DNA from: Candidatus Moraniibacteriota bacterium
Lineage (GTDB): Bacteria; Patescibacteriota; Minisyncoccia; Moranbacterales; UBA1568
Reading direction: 5' to 3'
Length of the DNA: 15,782 nucleotides
Assembly: GCA_030690925.1 (NCBI GenBank)
Contig: JAUYFO010000013.1
Location: 1-15,782 of the forward strand
Notes under the pieces: model-generated
Databases searched by the model: none
What the model saw: only the letters and a program-made list of their open reading frames with translations
What the model was told of the DNA's origin: nothing
Position numbers and translations under genes: made by a program
Shown here: piece by piece, positions 5,953 through 13,509 of the stretch
How the letters are laid out: each line of letters begins with the position of its first letter
Position numbering within the stretch: the first letter of the stretch is position 1

Positions 5953-5979
5953 CTAAGGCCCCCTTTAGAGCCATTTTTT
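5953..5979 (+). terminator. Weak terminator-like hairpin
   Basis: CTAAGG (5953-5958) can pair with CCTTTAG (5962-5968, one bulged T), followed after AGCCA by TTTTTT (5974-5979). It lies 65 bp after the TsaB-like gene and just before the rpoB promoter, a sensible place for a terminator, but the stem is short and the T-run is offset. Confidence 0.35.
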
Positions 5980-5988
5980 GGTTTCTAT

Positions 5989-6017
5989 TTGACAAGAAAA
6001 ACAAAGGTTGTTACACT
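5989..6017 (+). promoter_or_regulatory. Strong sigma70-type promoter for rpoBC
   Basis: TTGACA (5989-5994), exactly 17-bp spacer, TACACT (6012-6017) with extended -10 TG at 6009-6010. This is one of the best promoter matches in the window, predicting a start near 6024 and a leader of about 270 nt before rpoB. Confidence 0.75.
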
Positions 6018-6023
6018 CAATCG

Positions 6024-6297
6024 TACTTCTATTGACTCTTCGACAGGCTCAGAGTTCCCCTGAGTACCTCGAGGGGTAAAGTGACAGACTTTTCTAGTCT
6101 CGAAATCGCCTTTGGGTGAAAGGTCTATGGCGAGACCGAGTTGGGATGGCTGCTTGAAAGCAAAAAGCTAACATTTTCCAACCAAATGGAGCGGATCCAC
6201 CTCCCATCCATAATTAAAGAGTTTATCCGATAATCTCATTGGTCCTACTTGTTTCATCCCCCGTTGAAGCAAGGAGAGTACACATGAGTGTCTTTTT
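6024..6297 (+). other. Long 5' leader region of rpoB
   Basis: Non-coding stretch between the predicted transcript start and rpoB. It holds a REP-like hairpin (6038-6074), a small hairpin GGTCT/AGACC (6122-6126/6133-6137), a possible GGATGG/CCATCC long-range pairing (near 6145-6150 and 6204-6209), an anti-SD-like CACCTCC (6198-6204), and one good SD (AAGGAG, 6271-6276) placed in front of a short upstream ORF. No rplJ or rplL and no tRNA is present. Between 5889 and 5950 I see nothing recognisable. Confidence 0.5.
6038..6074 (+). repeat. REP-like imperfect palindrome in the rpoB leader
   Basis: CTTCGACAGGCTCAG, 7-nt loop, CTGAGTACCTCGAGG. The inner CTCAG/CTGAG stem is perfect; the outer CTTCGA/TCGAGG pairs with one G-U; three bases in between are unpaired. 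The left arm resembles the CTTCGACAGGCTCAG-type dispersed palindromes seen in many bacterial genomes. In RNA it would form a stem-loop shortly after the transcript start. Confidence 0.55.
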
Positions 6298-6328
6298 ATG
6301 TCCAAAGCAGAGAAAGCATTGCGAGTGA
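6284..6328 (+). CDS. Possible 14-codon upstream ORF overlapping the rpoB start
   Basis: An ATG at 6284 is preceded by AAGGAG with 7-nt spacing, the textbook arrangement. It encodes 14 codons (MSVFLCPKQRKHCE) ending in TGA at 6326-6328, in a different frame from rpoB, whose ATG at 6298 lies inside it. It could be a regulatory or translational-coupling peptide. It may equally be fortuitous, with the SD serving rpoB at an unusually long distance of about 21 nt. Confidence 0.3.
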   Translation: MSVFLCPKQRKHCE

Positions 6329-9300
6329 AGGATACCTTTAGCAAAGAGTCTTCTCTCTCGAAGCGTCGGTTTTTCAATAATCGTATCACTGTGTCCCTGC
6401 CAGACCTGATCGAGGTCCAGAAGGACTCGTACCAGTGGTTCTGGGACAAGGGACTGAAAGAGCTTTTTTCGGAGATCAATCCCATCACCGACTTCACTAG
6501 CAAGGACCTGGAACTGACCATCACCGACTATTACTTGGATGAACCCAAGTATCCAGCCTTGATTGCTAAGAATAAGAACATTTCTTACGAAGCACCGCTG
6601 CGGGCCAAGGCCACTTTGCTCATGAAAAAGACGGGCGAAGTGAAAGAACAAGAAATTTATCTGGGGGACTTCCCGGTCATGACCGAACGCGGGACGTTTA
6701 TCATCAACGGGGTGGAACGTGTGGTGGTGTCCCAACTGATTCGCTCTCCCGGTGTCTTTTTTACCATGGACTACCAGAAGGGAAAGAAGATCTTTGGTGG
6801 CAAAATTATCCCGAACCGTGGGGCTTGGCTCGAAATCGAAACCGACCTTGATGGCGTCATCTCGGTGAAGATCGACCGTAAGCGCAAGTTGCCGATTACG
6901 GCATTGTTCAAGGCTTTTGGTTTTGATGAAAAGCGTCTGCGGGCCGAGTTTGCTGATAGTGATACTGGCGAAGTGAAGTTTATCGAAAATACCTTACTGA
7001 AAGACCCTTCTCACAATCAAGGCGAAGCGTACCGAGAAGTATACAAGCGTCTGCGTCCAGGAGATTTGGCGACGGAAGAGAATGCCAAGCAGATGATTGA
7101 CGCTATGTTTTTCAACTTTGAGCGCTATGACTTTGGTTCGGTGGGACGCTATCGTTTAAACCAGCGCCTCAGCATTGAACGAGAGAACACGGAAAAGAAT
7201 CGCATACTCAATACCGATGACCTGGTATTGATTGTCAAAGAAGTGATTCGTCTTAACAATGATCCAGAAGGACGGGCTGATGATATCGACCACCTCGGCA
7301 ATCGTCGGGTACGCGCCGTCGGGGAACTGATTCAGAACAAATTGCGTGTCGGGATGTATCGTATGGTGCGTAACATCAAGGACCGCATGAGTACCTGCGA
7401 TCCTGATACGGTGGTCCCGGGACAACTGATCAATCCGCGTCCGGTAGCGGCTTCGGTCAAGGAATTTTTCTCGAGCTCTCAGTTGTCGCAGTTTATGGAC
7501 CAGGTCAACCCGTTGGCTGAGCTGGAACACAAGCGTCGTTTGTCGGCCATGGGTCCTGGAGGACTGACTCGGGAGCGAGCTGGCTTCGAAGTCCGTGATG
7601 TGCACCATTCCCACTATGGCCGTATCTGTCCGATTGAAACTCCCGAAGGTCCGAATATCGGCCTCGTTGGTCACCTCGCTAGCTACGCCCGAGTCAATGA
7701 GTATGGATTTCTTGAAACTCCTTATTTGATTGTGAAGAAAGAAGTCCCGGCCAAGGCTGAAGAACTGGTGCATCGTATTTTGAATGAAGATGTGGCTGGG
7801 GTCGCCAAGAAGGGCGAGAAGCTGACCGAAGAGCAGGCTACCAAGGTGGCGGCTAAGAAGAAGGGTGAGACCGTGAAGGTCAAGCCGTTTATGACCCTCG
7901 ATATTGAATACTTGAATGCTATTGTCGAGGATCGTAAGATTATCGCTCATGCCCGTATCAATATTGATGAACATCGCAATATTGTCGAACAGATGATCGG
8001 GGCTCGGGTGAAAGGTCATCCGGAGACCATCGAAGCCGAAGCCCTCGACTATGTCGACGTCTCAGTCAAGCAGTGTATTTCTATCGCAACCGCCCTTATC
8101 CCGTTTTTGGAACACGATGATGCCAACCGGGCGCTGATGGGTTCGAACATGCAGCGTCAGGCGGTTTCTTGTGTCATTCCACAGGCCCCGATCGTGGGGA
8201 CCGGTATCGAGGACAAAGCCGCTCGTGACTCCGGTCAGGTGGTGCTATCGCTCCATGCGGGCGAAGTGATTGCGGTGGACGCCAATCATATCATCGTCCG
8301 TTCCGATGCTCCAGCGGGGGCCAAGAAGGACCACATTGATACCGAATATCTGCTCCAAAGCTTTGAAAAGAGTAACGCCTTTACCTCGATGAACCAGGTG
8401 CCACGGGTGAGCAAGGGCCAGATGGTCAAACAGGGAGATCTGTTGGCCGACGGTGCCTCAACCGATCATGGTGAATTGGCGCTTGGGCAAAACATGGTGG
8501 TAGCTTTTCTTTCTTGGGAGGGCTACAGCTACGAAGACGCTATCGTGGTTTCCGAGCGGATCGTCCAGCAAGATCGTTGGAGTTCTATCCATATTGAAGA
8601 TTTCTCGATTGATGTCCGTGATACCAAGCTTGGACCGGAAGTAGTGACACGCGATATTCCCAACATCGGCGAAGACCGTTTGAAGAACCTCGATGAAGGG
8701 GGTATCGTCCGCGTCGGTGCCGAAGTGTCTTCGGGTGATATCATGGTGGGCAAGATTACTCCCAAAGGGGAAGGTGATCTGACGGCTGAAGAGCGTTTGC
8801 TCCGCGTGATTTTCGGTGAAAAATCTCGTGACGTGAAAGATTCCTCACTCTATCTGCCTCATGGTGAACATGGCAAGGTGGTGGACGTGAAAGTCTTCTC
8901 GCGAGAACGCGGTGACAAGCTCCCAATGGGGGTGTTTGAACAGATTCAGGTGTCGGTAGCTCAGATGCGTAAGATTTCCGTTGGTGACAAACTGGCCGGA
9001 CGGCACGGAAACAAGGGTGTCATCTCGATGGTGGCAGCAGTAGAAGACATGCCGTATCTGCCTGATGGCACACCAGTGGATGTCATCTTGAACCCACTCG
9101 GTATTGCCTCACGCATGAACATTGGTCAGATTCTCGAGACGCACTTAGGGTGGGCGGCTATGAAGCAGGGCTACACTGTGGCTTCTGTGGCGCTCGACGG
9201 GGTGTCGGAAGGGGATATCAGAGCTGAACTGAAAAAGGCTGGTCTTCCAGAAAATGGCAAGATCCGCTTGGTAGATGGCAAGAGTGGCCAGCCGTATGAC

Positions 9301-9687
9301 AATGAATCTACGGTGGGTGTCATGTACATCATGAAACTGAACCACTTGATCGAAGACAAACTGCACATGCGATCTATCGGACCCTACTCGCTCATTACCC
9401 AGCAGCCGCTTGGTGGTAAGGCCCAATTCGGTGGCCAGCGTTTCGGTGAAATGGAAGTGTGGGCACTGGAAGGTTATGGCGCCGCGTATACTTTGCAAGA
9501 AATGTTGACTATCAAATCCGATGATGTGCTAGGTCGTTCCAAGGCCTATGAGTCGATTATCAAAGGAGAACCAATCAAGAGCCCGAACCTGCCGGCCTCG
9601 TTCCACGTGCTGGTGAACGAACTGAAGGGTCTGTGTCTCAATGTCGAATTGAAAGGGGCTAAGACAGAAGAAGATACTACTCTCTAA
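6298..9687 (+). CDS. rpoB: DNA-directed RNA polymerase beta subunit
   Basis: 1129 aa, the catalytic beta subunit of RNA polymerase, acting with RpoC encoded next. Recognisable blocks in order: LPDLIEVQKDSYQWFWDKGLKELF (N-terminal protrusion), RGTFIINGVERVVVSQLIRSPG, the rifampicin cluster SSQLSQFMDQ-VNPL...HKRRLSAMGPGG (393-421), RERAGFEVRDVH, CPIETPEGPNIGL, SWEGYSYEDAIVVSE, and KISVGDKLAGRHGNKG with K898 and K906 matching E. coli K1065 and K1073. The C-terminal clamp has GGKAQFGGQRFGEMEVWALEGYGAAYTLQEMLT. It is compact (E. coli 1342 aa), lacking the large gammaproteobacterial insertions. In the rifampicin pocket, E. coli N518 is V403 and L533 is M418; D516, H526 and S531 equivalents are kept. 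The start at 6298 is the only in-frame start after an in-frame TGA at 6265. rpoC follows after 27 bp, so the pair is an operon. Confidence 0.98.
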   Translation: MSKAEKALRVKDTFSKESSLSKRRFFNNRITVSLPDLIEVQKDSYQWFWDKGLKELFSEINPITDFTSKDLELTITDYYLDEPKYPALIAKNKNISYEAPLRAKATLLMKKTGEVKEQEIYLGDFPVMTERGTFIINGVERVVVSQLIRSPGVFFTMDYQKGKKIFGGKIIPNRGAWLEIETDLDGVISVKIDRKRKLPITALFKAFGFDEKRLRAEFADSDTGEVKFIENTLLKDPSHNQGEAYREVYKRLRPGDLATEENAKQMIDAMFFNFERYDFGSVGRYRLNQRLSIERENTEKNRILNTDDLVLIVKEVIRLNNDPEGRADDIDHLGNRRVRAVGELIQNKLRVGMYRMVRNIKDRMSTCDPDTVVPGQLINPRPVAASVKEFFSSSQLSQFMDQVNPLAELEHKRRLSAMGPGGLTRERAGFEVRDVHHSHYGRICPIETPEGPNIGLVGHLASYARVNEYGFLETPYLIVKKEVPAKAEELVHRILNEDVAGVAKKGEKLTEEQATKVAAKKKGETVKVKPFMTLDIEYLNAIVEDRKIIAHARINIDEHRNIVEQMIGARVKGHPETIEAEALDYVDVSVKQCISIATALIPFLEHDDANRALMGSNMQRQAVSCVIPQAPIVGTGIEDKAARDSGQVVLSLHAGEVIAVDANHIIVRSDAPAGAKKDHIDTEYLLQSFEKSNAFTSMNQVPRVSKGQMVKQGDLLADGASTDHGELALGQNMVVAFLSWEGYSYEDAIVVSERIVQQDRWSSIHIEDFSIDVRDTKLGPEVVTRDIPNIGEDRLKNLDEGGIVRVGAEVSSGDIMVGKITPKGEGDLTAEERLLRVIFGEKSRDVKDSSLYLPHGEHGKVVDVKVFSRERGDKLPMGVFEQIQVSVAQMRKISVGDKLAGRHGNKGVISMVAAVEDMPYLPDGTPVDVILNPLGIASRMNIGQILETHLGWAAMKQGYTVASVALDGVSEGDIRAELKKAGLPENGKIRLVDGKSGQPYDNESTVGVMYIMKLNHLIEDKLHMRSIGPYSLITQQPLGGKAQFGGQRFGEMEVWALEGYGAAYTLQEMLTIKSDDVLGRSKAYESIIKGEPIKSPNLPASFHVLVNELKGLCLNVELKGAKTEEDTTL

Positions 9688-9714
9688 CCCCTTCATCTCA
9701 TCAATTACAATTCT

Positions 9715-12700
9715 ATGGAAAACATCACAAAAGTAAGCGATTTCGACAGCGTGAGACTGACCCTCGCTAGCCCGGATCAGATTCTGGATTGGTCCAATGG
9801 TGAGGTGACCAAACCGGAGACGATCAACTACCGCACTCAGCGCTACGAACCAGACGGTTTGTTCTGTGAGAAAATTTTCGGTCCTTCCAAGGACTGGGAG
9901 TGCTACTGCGGTAAGTACAAGCGTATCCGTTACAACGGGATTGTTTGTGACAAGTGCGGCGTCGAGGTGACTCGTTCTATCGTGCGGCGGGAACGGATGG
10001 GTTATATCAAACTAGCTACTCCGGTGTCCCATATCTGGTTCCTTCGCGGCGTGCCTTCCAAGATTGGTCTGGTGCTCGGTATCTCGCCGCAGGATCTGGA
10101 GCGCGTCATCTATTTCTCGTCATACATTATCATGAGCGTGGATGAGAAACTGAAGGAACAGTCATTTGATCAGCTGGAAAAAGAATACAAGAGCAAACAG
10201 AAAGAAATGAAGGCAGCTGCCAAAGACACTAAGGCCTTCGAAGAGACTCTGGAAGAACTGAAGGCCCAGTATCGTGATACCAAGGATGATATTAAGAACG
10301 TTCGTCCCTACCAGATCCTTTCGGAAGTAGATTACTTCAACCTGTCCAGTCGCTTCGGTCAGATCTTTACCGCCGGCATCGGCGCTGAGGCTATTCGCAA
10401 GATCTTGGAGAAAATCGATATCCCAACCCAGCTCAAGAGGCTCAAGGAAGAACTGAGTGCCGACGAGAGCGTGGATCAGAAGAAGTTACTCCAGCGTCTC
10501 AAAGTGTACCAGGGATTCGAGAAGGCCAAACTTCGTTTCGAGTGGATGCTACCGACCATGATTCCGGTCATTCCACCAGATTTGCGCCCGATGGTGGCAC
10601 TCGATGGGGGACGATTTGCTACCTCTGATTTGAATGATCTCTATCGCCGCATCATCAACCGGAACAATCGTCTCAAGAAGCTGATGTCAATTGGAGCTCC
10701 GGAAGTCATCACTCGCAACGAAAAACGTATGCTTCAGGAAGCGGTGGACGCCCTCTTTGATAACTCGGCTCGTCGGGGTCAGGCTTCGACTGCAGCTTCC
10801 ACTGGTCAGCGTCGGGCGCTGCGTTCACTCGCCGATGCCTTGAAGGGCAAGCAAGGACGGTTCCGTCAGAACCTGCTCGGGAAGCGTGTTGACTACTCCG
10901 GTCGTTCTGTTATTGTCGTTGGACCGAAGCTCAAGCTACACCAGTGCGGATTGCCGAAGAAAATGGCGCTGGAACTCTTCAAGCCGTTCATCATCAACAA
11001 GCTGATTGACAAAGAGTATGCCCACAACGTCCGGACTGCCGGTCGTATGGTGGATGCTGAGACCGAAGAGGCCTACGAAATCCTTGACCAGATTATCGAG
11101 CACCACTACGTACTCTTGAACCGCGCACCGACGTTGCATCGCCTTTCAATTCAGGCTTTTCAGCCGGTATTGATCGAAGGCAAGGCTATCCGTCTTCATC
11201 CGATGGTGTGCAGCGCCTTCAATGCCGACTTCGACGGTGACCAGATGGCTGTGCATGTGCCGCTGACCGATCAGGCCCGTCACGAGAGTGCGACGATCAT
11301 GCTCTCTTCCAAGAACCTACTCAAGCCGGCGTCTGGCGAACCGATTGTTTCGGCGACGCTCGACATGGTGCTTGGTGCCTACTACCTGACCCACATGAAA
11401 GCGGGGGGTAAGGGCGAGGGAAAGGCGTTCGGTACTATGGACGAGGCTATCCTGGCCTACCAGAACGATATCATTGCCGTCAATGCCAAGGTGAGGTTGC
11501 TGTTTGCTGGTCAGATCATCGAGACCTCTGTCGGGCGCATCCTGCTCAATGACATCCTGCCCGAGAGTCTGCGCTTCGTGAATGAAGAAATGACTAAGAA
11601 AGATCTGAAAATAATTATGTCGCGTATCCTCGAAACGATTGGTCAGGACGAGGCGGCCAAATTTGCTGACCGCATGAAGGATCTAACCTTCCGAGCGGCT
11701 GCTCGTTCGGCTATCAGCTGGGGTATGAATGACCTCATTGTTCCAGCAGAGAAGCCAGCCCTCATGGCTGCGGCTGAAATACGGATTACTGAAGTGAAAG
11801 ACCAATACAACATGGGGCTGCTTACCAACGAGGAACGCAAGAACCGGGTGATCGAAATCTGGAACGAAACCAAAAGTAAGATCACTGATGCTGTCCGTTT
11901 GCACCTCGACAAGGAGGGCCCAGTCCACGCCATGATTTATTCCAAGGCTCGTGGTTCGGAATCGGTTATCGTCCAGATGACCGGTATGAAGGGGCTGATG
12001 GCTGGTCCGACCGGAGAAACCATCGAGCTTCCAGTGAAGAGTTCGTTTAAGGAGGGCTTCAACGTTTTGGAGTACTTTATCTCCACCCACGGTGCTCGTA
12101 AGGGTATGGCGGACACCGCACTTCGTACTGCGACCGCCGGATACCTGACGCGTCGCCTCGTCGATGTCTCTCAGGACATCATTGTCCGGGAAGAGGACTG
12201 CGCAGACGGCGAAGGCACCTACCTCTACCGTGAGGATTCCGATGCTATCGGTCAGAGCTTTGCCACCCGTATCGAGGGCCGCACTACCATAGAAGCGATC
12301 AAGGACCCAGAAACCAAAGCAGTAATCGTGAAAAAGGGTGTGCTCATAACTCGTGAGCCAGCCAAAATCATCGAAAAGAAGAACATCGCCAAGATTAAGA
12401 TTCGCTCGCTTGTGGCCTGTAAGTCCCGGCGCGGAGTGTGTCGCATGTGTTATGGTATTGACCTGGGCCGCAGTGCCCTGGTAGAACTCGGCGCATCTGT
12501 GGGAGTGGTGGCCGCTCAGGCTATCGGTGAACCAGGAACCCAGCTGACTATGCGTACCTTCCACGTCGGAGGAGTGGCCGGCTCGGACATCACTCAGGGG
12601 CTCCCTCGAGTGGAGGAAATATTTGAAGCCCGAGTGCCGAAGACCGAATCCATCCTCTCGGAAGTGGCTGGTCAGGTGAAGAGCATCACTCGCGATGGAG

Positions 12701-13308
12701 TGAAGGTGGTGAAGATTGTCATTGTTGATAATGATCAGGCAGAGCACGAGTTCCAGGTGCCGATCAACATCACCCTTAAGGTGAAAGAAGGCGATCTGGT
12801 TTCAGTCGGTGATATGCTCTGCGAGGGCCACATCGATCTGCGCAAACTCTTTGCCATCATGGGTCAGGAAGCAGTACATCGTTACATTATCCGTGAGATC
12901 GAAGAGATCTATGCCGCTCAGGGTGAAGCCATCAATGACAAACACATCGAGGTGATCATCCGTCAGATGATGTCGCGTATCCGAGTCGCGGATCCAGGAG
13001 ACACCCTCTTGCTCCCTGGAGATATTGTGGAGAAGGACCAGTTCCTGGAAGCCAACGAAGACACTAGGAACAAGAAGGGTCGTGAGGCGGTTGGCGAATC
13101 CATGGTCTTGGGTATCACCAAGGTGGCGCTCTCAACCGAATCCTTCCTCTCCGCGGCTTCGTTTATGGAGACTGCCCGAGTCCTTATCAACGCCGCTGTG
13201 GCTGGTAAGGAAGACCGTTTGCGAGGGCTTAAGGAAAACGTTATCATCGGACGGCTCATTCCTGCCGGTACCGGTTACCGTGGCCTCGATGTCAACAAAA
13301 AAGCTTAA
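9715..13308 (+). CDS. rpoC: DNA-directed RNA polymerase beta' subunit
   Basis: 1197 aa, the largest RNA polymerase subunit. The N-terminal zinc ribbon is CYCGKYKRIRYNGIVCDKC (C63, C65, C78, C81). A Lys/Glu-rich coiled segment at about 140-195 sits in the clamp region. The lid/rudder/DNA-binding region includes NLLGKRVDYSGRSVIVVGP. The active site NADFDGDQMAVHVPL carries the Mg-binding aspartates D505, D507 and D509. The trigger-loop region contains GPTGETIELPVKSSFKEGFNVLEYFISTHGARKGMADTALRTATAGYLTRRLVD. The second zinc site is C829, C902, C909 and C912 (VACKSRRGVCRMCYG). The protein ends soon after GRLIPAGTGYRG, a short tail usual for compact genomes. No SD is visible before the ATG (ACAATTCT), so expression probably relies on its place 27 bp after rpoB. 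A clear terminator follows. Confidence 0.98.
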   Translation: MENITKVSDFDSVRLTLASPDQILDWSNGEVTKPETINYRTQRYEPDGLFCEKIFGPSKDWECYCGKYKRIRYNGIVCDKCGVEVTRSIVRRERMGYIKLATPVSHIWFLRGVPSKIGLVLGISPQDLERVIYFSSYIIMSVDEKLKEQSFDQLEKEYKSKQKEMKAAAKDTKAFEETLEELKAQYRDTKDDIKNVRPYQILSEVDYFNLSSRFGQIFTAGIGAEAIRKILEKIDIPTQLKRLKEELSADESVDQKKLLQRLKVYQGFEKAKLRFEWMLPTMIPVIPPDLRPMVALDGGRFATSDLNDLYRRIINRNNRLKKLMSIGAPEVITRNEKRMLQEAVDALFDNSARRGQASTAASTGQRRALRSLADALKGKQGRFRQNLLGKRVDYSGRSVIVVGPKLKLHQCGLPKKMALELFKPFIINKLIDKEYAHNVRTAGRMVDAETEEAYEILDQIIEHHYVLLNRAPTLHRLSIQAFQPVLIEGKAIRLHPMVCSAFNADFDGDQMAVHVPLTDQARHESATIMLSSKNLLKPASGEPIVSATLDMVLGAYYLTHMKAGGKGEGKAFGTMDEAILAYQNDIIAVNAKVRLLFAGQIIETSVGRILLNDILPESLRFVNEEMTKKDLKIIMSRILETIGQDEAAKFADRMKDLTFRAAARSAISWGMNDLIVPAEKPALMAAAEIRITEVKDQYNMGLLTNEERKNRVIEIWNETKSKITDAVRLHLDKEGPVHAMIYSKARGSESVIVQMTGMKGLMAGPTGETIELPVKSSFKEGFNVLEYFISTHGARKGMADTALRTATAGYLTRRLVDVSQDIIVREEDCADGEGTYLYREDSDAIGQSFATRIEGRTTIEAIKDPETKAVIVKKGVLITREPAKIIEKKNIAKIKIRSLVACKSRRGVCRMCYGIDLGRSALVELGASVGVVAAQAIGEPGTQLTMRTFHVGGVAGSDITQGLPRVEEIFEARVPKTESILSEVAGQVKSITRDGVKVVKIVIVDNDQAEHEFQVPINITLKVKEGDLVSVGDMLCEGHIDLRKLFAIMGQEAVHRYIIREIEEIYAAQGEAINDKHIEVIIRQMMSRIRVADPGDTLLLPGDIVEKDQFLEANEDTRNKKGREAVGESMVLGITKVALSTESFLSAASFMETARVLINAAVAGKEDRLRGLKENVIIGRLIPAGTGYRGLDVNKKA

Positions 13309-13334
13309 ACCAGTTGCATGTGCCAAGCTTTCGA

Positions 13335-13363
13335 AAACACCCTCTGGACAAGAGGGTGTTTTT
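13335..13363 (+). terminator. rpoBC rho-independent terminator
   Basis: AAACACCCTCT (13335-13345) pairs perfectly with AGAGGGTGTTT (13351-13361) around a GGACA loop, with a T-run to 13363. It lies 26 bp after the rpoC stop. Its loop contains the -35 of the next promoter. Confidence 0.9.
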
Positions 13364-13373
13364 GTGCTATAAT
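13345..13373 (+). promoter_or_regulatory. Promoter embedded in the rpoC terminator
   Basis: TGGACA (13345-13350, one mismatch to consensus), exactly 17-bp spacer, perfect TATAAT (13368-13373) with extended -10 TG at 13365-13366. The predicted start is near 13380. The -35 sits in the terminator hairpin loop, and the -10 follows the T-run. Confidence 0.7.
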
Positions 13374-13379
13374 GGGAGA

Positions 13380-13453
13380 TAATGAGGTAAAAAAACGGTT
13401 TATCAAGCCGTATAAGTTTTGGAAAACAACGGGGTAAACCCGTTTTCTTTTTT
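13380..13453 (+). ncRNA. Putative short structured transcript or attenuator leader
   Basis: A ~74-nt segment bounded by a near-consensus promoter upstream and a terminator downstream, with no usable ORF (the only ATG is followed by AGG and TAA). It can form a 5' hairpin ACGG/CCGT (13395-13398/13408-13411) and the terminal AACGGG/CCCGTT hairpin. Alternatively, AACGGTTTA (13394-13402) can pair with TAAACCCGTT (13435-13444, one bulge), which is incompatible with the terminator hairpin. It may be a small RNA or an attenuator controlling read-through into the gene at 13510. No known family is recognised. Confidence 0.45.
13428..13453 (+). terminator. Terminator of the short transcript
   Basis: AACGGG (13428-13433), loop GTAAA, CCCGTT (13439-13444), then TTCTTTTTT. 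It is the second terminator within 110 bp of rpoC and could also serve as a backup for rpoBC. Its last T residues begin the next -35. Confidence 0.7.
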
Positions 13454-13480
13454 GTAAAATAGCTCAAAAATGCCTATACT
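13452..13480 (+). promoter_or_regulatory. Promoter for the 254-aa protein gene
   Basis: TTGTAA (13452-13457), exactly 17-bp spacer, TATACT (13475-13480). The predicted start near 13487 gives a ~23-nt leader before the ATG at 13510. The -35 begins in the preceding terminator's T-tract. Confidence 0.6.
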
Positions 13481-13509
13481 CAAGCCACGATAATCTGTGA
13501 ATACAAGGT

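Noticed and set aside
7156..8019. Open frame of about 287 codons on the minus strand inside rpoB
   Set aside because: Antisense to the conserved core of rpoB with no start signal; a codon-bias shadow.
10132..10320. Lys/Glu-rich coiled segment in RpoC as a novel insertion
   Set aside because: Coiled or spacer segments of variable length at this place of the clamp are common among bacterial RpoC proteins.
11683..12747. Open frame of about 354 codons on the minus strand inside rpoC
   Set aside because: It lies opposite strongly conserved rpoC sequence, and its translation has a His/Ser/Thr-rich shadow composition and no recognisable domain.
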